A stretch of 12,788 bases of DNA from an uncultured Acholeplasmataceae bacterium (GTDB lineage: Bacteria > Bacillota_I > Bacilli_A > Acholeplasmatales > Acholeplasmataceae), in NCBI GenBank assembly GCA_938041945.1, contig CALISC010000109.1, positions 1 to 12,788 of the forward strand, in the 5' to 3' direction. The notes beneath the pieces were generated by a model, which made no database searches, had not been told where the DNA came from, and saw nothing but the letters and a program-made list of their open reading frames with translations. The translations under genes and the position numbers were made by a program. How positions within the stretch are numbered: position 1 is the stretch's first letter; each line of letters begins with the position of its first letter. This document shows positions 1 to 7,765 of this stretch, piece by piece.

Positions 1-266
1 CCAAATTGAAGCATCAACTGTTGCCCCTCGTTTACTTTCGTATTAATCTTATAAACGCCTCTTCTATCACCACGAGCGATTACAGACATCTTAGACTTCG
101 AATTAAGCAAAAGATATTGAGCAACATAAGTGTACACGTCGTCGTACATGACCATACAAAACAAACTATTAGAAGCATTGTAGACATGTTGTGCTATTTT
201 CTTAATGCTCAATCCTTTATCTCCTGCTTCTACAAGAACCTTAATTATTTCACTGTCGTAAGTCAT
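1..266 (-). CDS. Small conserved Bacteroidetes-type hypothetical protein, C-terminus cut by window edge
   Basis: This frame is open from an ATG at 264-266 to the left edge, giving 88 codons with no stop. The protein begins MTYDSEIIKVLVEAGDKGLS, continues with a helical stretch (IKKIAQHVYNASNSLF), and later contains RGDRRGVYKIN and QQLMLQF. A short helix-turn-helix or winged-helix fold is plausible: a GLSIKKIAQHV-type helix pair followed by a strand that ends in a GVYKIN wing. From memory, short proteins of this kind are conserved in Bacteroides and Prevotella, but I cannot name a function. No Shine-Dalgarno sequence precedes the ATG, as is usual in Bacteroidetes. The ATG lies only 12 bases after the terminator stem of the upstream gene, so its promoter must overlap or read through that hairpin. 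The opposite-strand frame over this stretch looks like a shadow, since it has no family resemblance. Confidence 0.62.
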   Translation of the reverse strand, partial: MTYDSEIIKVLVEAGDKGLSIKKIAQHVYNASNSLFCMVMYDDVYTYVAQYLLLNSKSKMSVIARGDRRGVYKINTKVNEGQQLMLQF

Positions 267-278
267 TTGTATATAATG

Positions 279-318
279 AAAAAGAGTTGTAACTCTGTTT
301 TGAATTACAACTCTTTTT
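279..318 (-). terminator. Rho-independent terminator of the winged-helix gene, possibly two-way
   Basis: A perfect 14-base inverted repeat, AAAAAGAGTTGTAA (279-292) and TTACAACTCTTTTT (305-318), encloses a 12-base loop. Read on the minus strand it begins 26 bases after the stop codon at 345 and ends in a run of five T. The arms are A-rich on one side and T-rich on the other, so it could also stop plus-strand transcription. Confidence 0.75.
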
Positions 319-344
319 ATTTCATATAAAAAAAGATCTAAATC

Positions 345-641
345 TTATGCCAATGCAAGAAGTCCACCTTCGTCTTTTACTTTACCTTCTTTAAAAAGCC
401 ATCCAATACCAAGATAAGCTTCCTCAATAGTAATATTGGCTAATTTTGCAATATTTGCTACACTAAGAGGCTTTCCTGAGGCGGCAAGAGTCTGATAGAC
501 ATCACCTGCACGGAATCCTACGCTTTCTGCATTAACCGCTGCCGCAACTTCTACTTTTTTTGCGACTGTTTTCTTAGGAGCTGCCTTTTGGGTGGTAGTT
601 TTAGCTGCAGCAACCTTTGTTGTTACTTTTTTTTCTGCCAT
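345..641 (-). CDS. Winged-helix (DUF2582-like) protein with a Lys/Ala/Thr-rich tail
   Basis: The protein has 98 residues. Residues 1-38 are a low-complexity basic tail made almost only of Lys, Ala, Thr and Val (for example KAAPKKTVAKKVEVAAA), like the tails of histone-H1-type DNA-binding proteins. Residues 40-98 match my memory of the small winged-helix domain DUF2582: VGFRAGDVYQTLA, a helix pair around PLSVANIAKLANI, then EEAYLGIGWLFKEGKV and a short closing strand. Such proteins are typical of Bacteroidetes. A DNA-binding or nucleoid role is inferred from the fold and charge and is not proven. The ATG at 639-641 has no Shine-Dalgarno sequence. It is preceded by a Bacteroidetes-type promoter and followed by a strong terminator, so it is probably a single-gene transcript. 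Every signal around it differs from the genes to the right of about 780. Confidence 0.85.
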   Translation of the reverse strand: MAEKKVTTKVAAAKTTTQKAAPKKTVAKKVEVAAAVNAESVGFRAGDVYQTLAASGKPLSVANIAKLANITIEEAYLGIGWLFKEGKVKDEGGLLALA

Positions 642-642
642 A

Positions 643-661
643 ATTCAATAATAATTTGAAT
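643..661 (-). repeat. Short inverted repeat next to the start codon of the winged-helix gene
   Basis: ATTCAA (643-648) and TTGAAT (656-661) are separated by 7 bases, right before the ATG at 641. It could be a weak hairpin over the ribosome-entry region or a protein-binding site. In AT-rich DNA it may also be chance. Confidence 0.25.
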
Positions 662-700
662 ACATCGAATACAATTAGAGTCGACTTAAAATTACGGCTG

Positions 701-708
701 CAAAATTA
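701..708 (-). promoter_or_regulatory. Bacteroidetes-type -7 promoter element for the winged-helix gene
   Basis: The minus strand reads TAATTTTG followed by CAGC, an exact match to the Bacteroidetes -7 consensus TAnnTTTG recognised by their unusual primary sigma factor. It lies about 60 bases before the ATG, which leaves a leader of roughly 50 bases. I see no clear TTG-type -33 box at 19-21 bases upstream. A Firmicutes-type -35/-10 pair is not evident here. Confidence 0.6.
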
Positions 709-713
709 GTATA

Positions 714-785
714 TTATTTTTTAATTTTAGACTTTGCTTTATAAAAAAGTAACGAATTCAAAGATGCAACAACTGCATTTAGCTG
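714..785 (-). pseudogene. Possible C-terminal tail of an unidentified Bacteroidetes gene at the junction
   Basis: In the frame shifted by two bases from folC, the minus strand stays open across the folC stop and ends at a TAA at 714-716, just before the TAATTTTG promoter. It encodes QLNAVVASLNSLLFYK followed by AKSKIKK, a hydrophobic segment with a basic end. That pattern suits the last membrane helix and tail of a transporter (P-type ATPases often end this way), but it is too short to identify. If real, it would be the 3' end of the gene that once lay upstream of the winged-helix gene, fused to folC DNA at about 780-800. It may also be chance. Confidence 0.25.
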
Positions 786-1468
786 TTTTCTTGACTTAAA
801 TCAAATTTTTGAAAGTCAGTTAAAAAAACAGGTGAGCAATTGGCTTCGCCAATTTGTTTAATCTCTGTAAAAAAAGTCTGGTCGTTTGTAAAAAACAACT
901 GATGGTCCTTTAATGTTGCAATTTTCTCAAGAAAAATTTCTTCTAAAGTGCTGCCAAGCGTCTCTGTGTGGTCAAGTCCAACGTTGGTTAAAAACGATGC
1001 TTTGTATTTAAAACAGTTAGTAACATCGTTTTTAGCGCCAATTCCGGCCTCTATTACTAAACAATCGCAGTTTTGGGCTTTAAAGTAAATTAGGGCTGCC
1101 AGAAAAGTTAATTCAAAAAAAGAATAACTTTGAAAAAAACCATCGTAAAGTAGATTGGTTAAGATAGGATAAAGTTTTTTTGGTTTGATTTGTTTTGAAT
1201 TAACCTGAATTCGCTCACTAAAGTCAATGTAGTGAGGAGACGTGAACAGACCAACTTTTTTGTATTTGTGTTCAAATAATTTGGCTAAAAACAAGGCGGT
1301 GCTGCCTTTGCCGTTAGTGCCAACAACGTGCACCTTAAAAGTGTCTTTAAAGTCTAGGCCTAAATACTTTAAGGCTTTTTTTATTCTCAACAGGTTTTCT
1401 TCTTTTGGGTAGCCTGTTCTAATAAAAAGATGAGACAGCAAAAGATTTAACTTATTTTTGTAGTGCAT
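779..1468 (-). pseudogene. folC: Folylpolyglutamate/dihydrofolate synthase, C-terminal half missing
   Basis: FolC adds glutamate to folates (and in many bacteria to dihydropteroate) using ATP; it is a cytosolic Mur-ligase relative. The N-terminal ATPase part is intact. The P-loop GTNGKGST is at 50-57, FTSPHYIDFSERI at 75-87 (family FTSPHL...RI), FFELTFLAALIYF at 117-129, VIEAGIGAKNDVTN at 138-151 (family VLExGLGGxxDATN), and DHTETLGSTLEEIFLEK at 166-182. The frame stops after 229 residues, whereas the family is usually about 420-440. The rest of the central domain and the whole C-terminal Mur-ligase domain, which carries further ATP and glutamate contacts, are absent. Its ATG overlaps the last 17 bases of valS, the usual valS-folC coupling in Firmicutes. 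No Shine-Dalgarno sequence is visible. The truncation falls where the DNA changes character, so it is probably a broken join and not a working short form. Confidence 0.88.
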
Positions 1469-3968
1469 CTTGAACTTTTTTAAATTCTTTTAAATACTTT
1501 TCGTATTTTTGTTTTTCTAACTCAATTTTACTAGCCGGAGCTTTTGCTAAAAATCCAGGATTGTTTAAAATTGACTCAGATCGTTTAATTTCGGCGGTTA
1601 GCATTTTAAGTTGTTCTTTTAATTGTTCTGGGTTTTGACGTTCTGAGTGCACAAAAATGGAAAAGTTTGCGTCAACTAACTCAGCAGAATCTATCGCACG
1701 ACTGTCGGCTAGGTTAAGTTCGGCGAGTTTTAAAATTGAGCGAATATTTTCAAGGTTTTCCTGAAGAATTGCTTTAGTTTTAGAATTTTTAGCAACCAAA
1801 GTTATAGACAAAGCTCTGTTTATTTTATTTTCTGCAATGTAATTACGGACAGTAAAAATTACTTTTTTAAATATCTCGAAATCTGCGAAAACTGTTTTGT
1901 CACAGTCTTTTTTGGCTTTTGGCCATTTTGCAGTGATTAACATATCTTTATTAAACATTGAGTAGATGTTTTCTGTCACAAAAGGCACAATTGGATGCAG
2001 TAATTTAAGAATTTCTGTAAGCACATACACCAAAATTTGGTTAGTGCCTTCAGTTAGTTTTATATTCTTTTTTTGAACTTTAGCAATTTCTAGATAAGTG
2101 GACGAAAAGTCTTGCCAAATAAAGTTTTGCAGAACTTTCGCGGCTTCTTGAAACTCATACTTTTTAAACAAACGTGTGTATTTCTGCACAGTTTCGTTTA
2201 AACTAGCCAAAATATAGTGGTCTGCCAAGGTATTCGCCACTACTTTTTTAACAGGACTTTTGTAGTCAGTTAAAATAAATCTAGAGATATTCCAAAGTTT
2301 GTTTAAATTATTCCAAGCCGACTCAATTTTAACTTTATCATATCTAATGTCGGTGCCAGGAGAAGATGAAGTAACTAAGAAATATCTTAAACTATCGGCG
2401 CCATACTCCTTAATTACGTCAAATGGGTTAATGCCATTGTTAAGCGATTTAGACATTTTTTGACCATCTGCTGCTCTGACCAGACCGTGAATTAAAACTT
2501 CTTTAAAAGGATCGGTTTTAGTGATATCTAGACTTTGGAAAATCATTCTAGAAACCCAGAAGAAAATTATGTCATATCCTGTTACTAAAAGTTGAGTTGG
2601 AAAGAAACGTTTAAAGTCTCCTTCTTTTTGAGACAAACAAGAAATGGGCCAAAGAGATGATGAAAACCAGGTGTCAAGGACGTCTTCGTCTTGTTGCCAT
2701 CCTGCGCCAGGTGAGTCAATTTGCGCCTTGATCTCTGCGCCTTTATACCAAACCGGGATACGGTGTCCCCACCAAACTTGGCGAGAAATACACCAGTCTA
2801 GGGTATCTGTCATCCAGTTAATAAAGATTTTTTTAAATCTACTTGGATAAAACTTAGTTTTAGAAGAACGGGCAAGGCGAGAAAAATAGTCCATTTTCAA
2901 AAACCATTGCAGTGAAAGTCTAGGTTCAACTACAGTGTCTGTGCGCTCAGAGTAGCCAATTGAGTTTTGGTGTTCTTCAGCCTTGATAAACTGACCGGTT
3001 TTGGTCAGGTCTTTAAGTAGATTTTCACGACAAACAAAGCGGTCTTGACCGCTGTAAATACCTGCCATTTCGTTAAGTGTGCCGTCTTCATGCATACAAA
3101 GAGGTTTTGAAAGATTATGTCTTTTGGCAACTTCAAAGTCATTTGGGTCATGGGCAGGAGTAACTTTCACCACACCTGTTCCAAAGTCTTTTTCAACATA
3201 GCTATCTGCAATAATTGGAATTTCTGTGTTAGTAGTTGGAATTAAGACAGTTTTTCCAATAATTTGCGTGTATCTTTCGTCATTAGGGTTAACCATTAAG
3301 GCCTGGTCGGCAAAACAAGTCTCGGGTCTGGTAGTCGCAACCACTACACCGTCTGTTTTGCTTCCTTTAAATAAATACTTAATAAAGTATAGTTTAGATT
3401 TACTTTCTTTGTGAACTACTTCTATGTTAGAAAGCGCGGTCTTAGCCTGAGTGTCCCAATTAATAATTTTGTAATCTCGGTAAATCAACCCTCTTTCGTA
3501 AAGTTCAATAAAACGTTTTGAAACTATTTCTGAGTGGCCTTTGTCAAGCGTAAAAAGTTCGCGTGAATAATCCAGAGAAAGCCCCATTTTTTGCCATTGC
3601 TTGCGAATTGTTCCTTCGTGTTCTTCTTTCCAGTTCCACGCTGCTTTTAAAAATTCAGTTCTGCCGATTTCAAAACGGTTAGTGCCTTGTTCTTTTAATC
3701 TAGCGTCAACTTTTGCCTGAGTTGCTACCCCTGCGTGGTCAGTGCCAGGAAAGTAAAGAGCGGCTTTACCCTGCATGCGCTGAAAGCGAATAACTGCGTC
3801 TTGTAAAGTATTGTCATAAGCATGTCCTATGTGCAAAATCCCTGTAATGTTTGGCGGAGGAATTACCACGGTAAAACCTTTGCCTTTTTCGGCTGGCAAA
3901 AAAGCGTTGGCTTTCAGCCAACTTTCGTAAATTAAATTATCTTTTTCAAAACTATATTTTTTATCCAT
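1452..3968 (-). CDS. valS: Valine--tRNA ligase (ValRS)
   Basis: This class I synthetase charges tRNA-Val with valine in the cytosol and clears mischarged threonine. Motifs in order: PPPNITG at 37-43 and the HIGH box at 46-49 (LHIGHA); the editing domain with TTRPETCFAD at 212-221 and GTGVVKVTPAHDPNDFE at 263-279; WCISRQVWWGHRIPVW at 392-407; and the KMSKS loop at 504-508. The anticodon-binding helical domain covers roughly 580-720. The last 60 residues (about 780-838) form the charged coiled-coil arm typical of bacterial ValRS, with the NPGFLAKAPAS turn at 802-813. At 838 residues it is a little shorter than Bacillus ValRS (about 880) but complete. The gap from degV is 10 bases (AT-only) and no Shine-Dalgarno sequence precedes the ATG, so initiation probably depends on coupling to degV. 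Confidence 0.97.
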   Translation of the reverse strand: MDKKYSFEKDNLIYESWLKANAFLPAEKGKGFTVVIPPPNITGILHIGHAYDNTLQDAVIRFQRMQGKAALYFPGTDHAGVATQAKVDARLKEQGTNRFEIGRTEFLKAAWNWKEEHEGTIRKQWQKMGLSLDYSRELFTLDKGHSEIVSKRFIELYERGLIYRDYKIINWDTQAKTALSNIEVVHKESKSKLYFIKYLFKGSKTDGVVVATTRPETCFADQALMVNPNDERYTQIIGKTVLIPTTNTEIPIIADSYVEKDFGTGVVKVTPAHDPNDFEVAKRHNLSKPLCMHEDGTLNEMAGIYSGQDRFVCRENLLKDLTKTGQFIKAEEHQNSIGYSERTDTVVEPRLSLQWFLKMDYFSRLARSSKTKFYPSRFKKIFINWMTDTLDWCISRQVWWGHRIPVWYKGAEIKAQIDSPGAGWQQDEDVLDTWFSSSLWPISCLSQKEGDFKRFFPTQLLVTGYDIIFFWVSRMIFQSLDITKTDPFKEVLIHGLVRAADGQKMSKSLNNGINPFDVIKEYGADSLRYFLVTSSSPGTDIRYDKVKIESAWNNLNKLWNISRFILTDYKSPVKKVVANTLADHYILASLNETVQKYTRLFKKYEFQEAAKVLQNFIWQDFSSTYLEIAKVQKKNIKLTEGTNQILVYVLTEILKLLHPIVPFVTENIYSMFNKDMLITAKWPKAKKDCDKTVFADFEIFKKVIFTVRNYIAENKINRALSITLVAKNSKTKAILQENLENIRSILKLAELNLADSRAIDSAELVDANFSIFVHSERQNPEQLKEQLKMLTAEIKRSESILNNPGFLAKAPASKIELEKQKYEKYLKEFKKVQDALQK

Positions 3969-3978
3969 TTTATTTTAA

Positions 3979-4857
3979 TTAACTTGATTTTTTGACGTGA
4001 TAGCAAATACCTGTAATATTGGCGCCAGAATGCACGCAAATAGTTTTAGTCAAAAATGAGTGAACTATTTTAATGTCAGGGCAGTGTTCAGTAATTTTGT
4101 CTTCTAAATATTTGACAAAGCGTTCATCTTCAACGGTAGCAAGGGCTACAGTTTTTTCGTCAATTTCGCCTTTTTGGTAGTGTTCAAAAAACACATTAAA
4201 AACGTTTTCTAGAGCTTTGATGTGCGTGCCTATTGACTTTCTTGGCAAAATATCGTTTTGTTGTGAGTGAAAAATTGGTTTGATTTGCAAAATTGAACCG
4301 ATCAACGACTGCATACCAGATACTCGGCCGCTTCTTTTTAAGTAACTCAAGTCTTTGGAGATAAACTCAATAATCATACCTTTTTTGTATTCGTTTAAGA
4401 AATTAAGAAACTCATCAATTGACTGAACTGTGTTTTTGATTTCAACTGCCTTTTTAATTAGCATAGTAACGCCTGTTGCAATTTGCCAGGTGTCTACAAA
4501 AAAAGTTCTTGATTTATATTCAGGCGCTAAGTTTTGTAAAGCAATTTGAAAGTAGTTTAAAGAGCCTGAATACCTTGAACCAATTCCAAAGTAAACTAAA
4601 TAATAGTCATTTCCTTTAAGTTGGCTTTCAATAAGTTGGCGAAAAATTTCTGGGCTTGGAGTTGCGGTTTTAGGAACATCTTTAGTATTTGTTGAGTTAA
4701 CTTTTTTAAAAAACTCAGGGGCGTCGTTTTCACCGTGGTCAGGAAAAGTTTCTCCGTTAAAAGTAATATTAAAAGGAAACTGAAAGATTTCGCGCGCTCG
4801 TTTAAATTCATTAGTCAAATCAGGGGATGAGTCTGTCATGATAATAATTTTTTTCAT
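3979..4857 (-). CDS. DegV family fatty-acid-binding protein (FakB-like)
   Basis: DegV proteins bind a single fatty acid. In Firmicutes the FakB members hand it to the kinase FakA, which makes acyl-phosphate for phospholipid synthesis. Family marks are the N-terminal strand and turn MTDSSPDL (7-14), PKTATPSPE (62-70; usual form TSQPSP), GIGSRYSGSL (91-100; usual form ISSxLSGT), the hallmark LKRSGRVSG (173-181), and the C-terminal HSGANITGI (276-284), where most members have GPGxxG. Length 292 is normal. The ATG overlaps the engB stop as ATGA (4854-4857), and an AAGGAG site sits 8 bases upstream (4866-4871), one of the clearest ribosome sites in the operon. No fakA gene is in the window, so which lipid it binds and its kinase partner are unknown. 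The gene's place between engB and valS is unusual. Confidence 0.93.
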   Translation of the reverse strand: MKKIIIMTDSSPDLTNEFKRAREIFQFPFNITFNGETFPDHGENDAPEFFKKVNSTNTKDVPKTATPSPEIFRQLIESQLKGNDYYLVYFGIGSRYSGSLNYFQIALQNLAPEYKSRTFFVDTWQIATGVTMLIKKAVEIKNTVQSIDEFLNFLNEYKKGMIIEFISKDLSYLKRSGRVSGMQSLIGSILQIKPIFHSQQNDILPRKSIGTHIKALENVFNVFFEHYQKGEIDEKTVALATVEDERFVKYLEDKITEHCPDIKIVHSFLTKTICVHSGANITGICYHVKKSS

Positions 4858-5414
4858 GCAATTTTCTCCTTAAATAAATTAGTTAAATGCTCAATTACTT
4901 CTTTACTTGAAAAAGCAACTTCATTATTGACAAAAAACAAAGTAGAGTCCGGAAACTGGGTTTGATATTTGTTTTTTTTGCTAAAAACCTTTGACTTTTT
5001 TTCTTTATCTACTTTAGTAAAGCAAATGATGGGAACAATTCCTTGCCTTTTTAAGTATTCATGCATTTCAAGGTCTTGGTTAGTTGGGCCAACAAAAAAG
5101 TCCATTAACATTAAAACTGCACTGTACTCTCGTCTACCAATATAAGTTCCAAGCAGGCGGGTAAAGTCTGTTTGAGTTTTTTGGTCAACCTTGGCAAAAC
5201 CATAACCAGGCGTGTCTACTAAATAAAATAAGTCCTTGTATTTAAAGTAGTTTAAAGAAATAGTTTTGCCTGGTTTTTGTGAGACTTTGGCGATTTTACA
5301 TTGAAAAAAGTTGTTAATAAAACTAGACTTACCGACATTGCTGCGACCAAGCAACAAGACTTCTGGTAAGTCTGTGGGTTTAGTTTTTAAGTCAAATACT
5401 GATTTTACAAACAT
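4854..5414 (-). CDS. engB: Ribosome biogenesis GTPase EngB/YsxC/YihA
   Basis: EngB is an essential small GTPase needed for late assembly of the large ribosomal subunit. All nucleotide motifs are present in 186 residues: G1 GRSNVGKS (23-30), G2 Thr51 in PGKT, G3 DTPG with the family-specific DTPGYGFA (67-74), G4 TKVD (133-136) and G5 around FSS (168-170). The motif RSNVGKSS together with GYGFAKV identifies EngB rather than Era or Der. It starts slightly later than most homologues (FVKSVFDL follows Met directly), and there is no Shine-Dalgarno sequence in the 18-base gap after lon, so coupling is likely. It overlaps degV by four bases (ATGA). The lon-engB pairing is the same as in Bacillus lonA-ysxC. 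Confidence 0.96.
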   Translation of the reverse strand: MFVKSVFDLKTKPTDLPEVLLLGRSNVGKSSFINNFFQCKIAKVSQKPGKTISLNYFKYKDLFYLVDTPGYGFAKVDQKTQTDFTRLLGTYIGRREYSAVLMLMDFFVGPTNQDLEMHEYLKRQGIVPIICFTKVDKEKKSKVFSKKNKYQTQFPDSTLFFVNNEVAFSSKEVIEHLTNLFKEKIA

Positions 5415-5432
5415 CTAAAAAGTTATTTTAAG

Positions 5433-7763
5433 TTAAACTAAAGCAGCATTTAATACTTCTTTAATTTCTGCAACTGGCGTAATCTCAAGGTCCTTTAAGA
5501 CTTCTTCAGGGATATCTTGAATATCGCGGACATTGTCTTTAGGGATAAGAATGCGTTTTAGTCCAGAACGGTGGGCAGAAATCGCCTTTTCTTTAAGACC
5601 ACCGATTGGCAGAATTTGGCCAGTTAAAGTAATCTCACCGGTCATACCAACAGTGTGCTTAACTGGTTTTTTAGTTAGTAGGGAAACTATTGCTGTGCAC
5701 ATTGTGATACCCGCGCTTGGTCCGTCTTTTGGGACAGCGCCTTCAGGTACGTGAATGTGAATGGTGTTTTTCGCAAAAATCTCGGGGTTGATACCAAACT
5801 CTTCGGCTTTAGATTTCACAAAAGAAAGCGCGGTAATCGCAGACTCTTTCATAACATCTCCAAGTTTTCCGGTTAAAACAACGTCACCTTTACCAGCATA
5901 GGTGTTGGCCTCTATTTTTAAGGTATCGCCACCATACGCTGTATAGGCAAGTCCTGTAACCACTCCGACCTGGTCTTTTTGATCGGCTATATTGTGGAAA
6001 AATCTAAATTTACCTAGGTATTCTTCTAGGTTGTTTTCATTAATTTCTAAAGTTGTCAATTCTTTGGCAAGCAGTTTTTTGACAAACTTGCGAGAAATTG
6101 TGCCAATAAGGCGATTAAGTTCACGAATTCCGGCTTCGCGGGTGTAGTGCTGAATTAGTTTATAAATGCCTTGATCCGTAAAAGTCAGTTGTTCTGGCTT
6201 AATTCCGGCTAGTTTTAAGTTGTCAGGAATTAAGTATTCAGCAGCAATGTGATACTTTTCAACTTCTGTGTAACTGCTTAACTGAATTATTTCCATACGG
6301 TCCATTAAAGGTTCTGGAATATTTTCAAGGTAGTTTGCAGTTGTGATAAACATCACCTTAGAAAGGTCAAAAGGCTCTTCTAAAAAGTGGTCTTCAAAAC
6401 GGAAGTTTTGAGAAGGATCAAGCACTTCAAGAAGTGCTGCTGCCGGATCTCCACGGTGAGATTTGCCGATTTTATCAATTTCGTCAAGTAAAAAAAGCGG
6501 GTTTTTAGTGCCGGCTTTAACCATTCCTTTAAGGATTCTTCCAGGCAACGCACCAACATAGGTACGGCGGAAACCTAGAATATCAGACTCGTCATCCGCA
6601 CCACCCAGAGAAATTTTGGTAAAGTTTTTATTTAAAGCCTCAGCTATAGAAATTGCTAACGAAGTTTTTCCAGTGCCAGGAGGTCCAACTAAACAAAGTA
6701 TAGCCTGTGGGACTTTTTTGGTTTTAATCTGAACAGATAAATACTCAAGGATTTTGTCCTTAACTTGTTTTAGTCCATAGTGTTTTTTGTCAAGTGCATT
6801 TTTTACTTTCTTGATATCTGTGCAGTCTTTAGAAAACTTATTCCAAGGAAGTGAAACCGCGAAGTCTAAATAAGTTTTAATAGACCCGGCTTCTGGTGAA
6901 AAAGAAGAAGCAGTTTGGTATTTCTTTAACTCATTTAGTAAATTGCTTTCAGTTTGTGCAGGCATTTTTGCAGCCAGAATTGCTGCTCTGATTTGCTCAA
7001 TTTCATCAATCTTGCGCGCGCGGTCACCGAGTTCGTTTTGAATGGCTTTCATTTTTTCGCGCAAAAAGTACTCTCGCTGCGCTTCGTCTATAGACTTTTG
7101 AACCTCTTCTTGGATTTTTTTCTCCAAAGAATTGGTCATAGAAAGATACTCAAAATCAATTAGTGCGATTTTAAGTAGTTCTTCCATAGTGTTGGCAAGT
7201 AAATATTTAAGTCTACGACTAAAGTCTTGAGTTAAGTTATTGCCAAGCACGTAGACCTCATCTGGTTTTGTGAACTCTACACTAAAAAGGTCTTTAGTGT
7301 CACCGCTTGCAGTTTTCAGAAACTCGCGGTTGCGTTCAACTAAAAGTTTTTTAGCAACTTGTGCTTTTTCAGATAAGTTTTCCGCATCTACATCTGCATA
7401 CTCAAAAGAACATGAAGCAAATGGGGACTGATTAGATGCCGGAAAATAGTTAAGTACTTTAATTCTTCTTGAAACATGGAACTTAACTTTATATGAGTTT
7501 TCAACGCCAGGTTGGTCATTTTTCATTTTAAAGCCAACTTTGGCAATTACTCCGTAGGCTTCTAAGTCTTTGGCATCAGGATTTTCTATATCTGGATTTT
7601 TTTGAATTAAAAGAATGATGTATTTACCAGTTCCGCGCTCAGCCGCGTCCAGGGCTTTGACAGAAGATATTCTTCCAATGTCTAGACGAAGAGAAGTTGC
7701 AGGTAGAGCAACTGAGTTTCTAAGCGGAATTACTGGCAGCAAATTTTGTTGGTTTAATTCCAT
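5433..7763 (-). CDS. lon: ATP-dependent protease Lon (LonA type)
   Basis: Lon degrades misfolded and selected regulatory proteins in the cytosol as a hexamer. The 776 residues, a normal LonA length, show the N-terminal substrate domain (LLPVIPLRNSVALP at 8-21), a helical coiled region with YFLREKMKAIQNELG (232-246), the AAA+ module with Walker A GPPGTGKT (360-367) and Walker B FLLDEIDK (424-431), and a C-terminal protease domain with PKDGPSAGIT. The catalytic Ser is 683 and the Lys is 726 (GGLKEKAISAHR). A small difference is GLAYTAYGG near 604-612, where most LonA have GLAWT. The ATG follows the tig stop by only 2 bases and has no Shine-Dalgarno sequence, so its translation almost certainly depends on tig. 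I see no LonB or ClpX gene between tig and lon, unlike in Bacillus. Confidence 0.98.
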   Translation of the reverse strand: MELNQQNLLPVIPLRNSVALPATSLRLDIGRISSVKALDAAERGTGKYIILLIQKNPDIENPDAKDLEAYGVIAKVGFKMKNDQPGVENSYKVKFHVSRRIKVLNYFPASNQSPFASCSFEYADVDAENLSEKAQVAKKLLVERNREFLKTASGDTKDLFSVEFTKPDEVYVLGNNLTQDFSRRLKYLLANTMEELLKIALIDFEYLSMTNSLEKKIQEEVQKSIDEAQREYFLREKMKAIQNELGDRARKIDEIEQIRAAILAAKMPAQTESNLLNELKKYQTASSFSPEAGSIKTYLDFAVSLPWNKFSKDCTDIKKVKNALDKKHYGLKQVKDKILEYLSVQIKTKKVPQAILCLVGPPGTGKTSLAISIAEALNKNFTKISLGGADDESDILGFRRTYVGALPGRILKGMVKAGTKNPLFLLDEIDKIGKSHRGDPAAALLEVLDPSQNFRFEDHFLEEPFDLSKVMFITTANYLENIPEPLMDRMEIIQLSSYTEVEKYHIAAEYLIPDNLKLAGIKPEQLTFTDQGIYKLIQHYTREAGIRELNRLIGTISRKFVKKLLAKELTTLEINENNLEEYLGKFRFFHNIADQKDQVGVVTGLAYTAYGGDTLKIEANTYAGKGDVVLTGKLGDVMKESAITALSFVKSKAEEFGINPEIFAKNTIHIHVPEGAVPKDGPSAGITMCTAIVSLLTKKPVKHTVGMTGEITLTGQILPIGGLKEKAISAHRSGLKRILIPKDNVRDIQDIPEEVLKDLEITPVAEIKEVLNAALV

Positions 7764-7765
7764 TT

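Noticed and set aside
6..329. Plus-strand open frame of 107 codons
   Set aside because: It lies opposite a minus-strand frame that resembles a conserved Bacteroidetes protein and crosses the terminator hairpin. Its own sequence has no recognisable family or ribosome site.
4596..4811. Minus-strand frame of 71 codons inside degV
   Set aside because: It overlaps the conserved DegV frame in another phase and shows no family resemblance.
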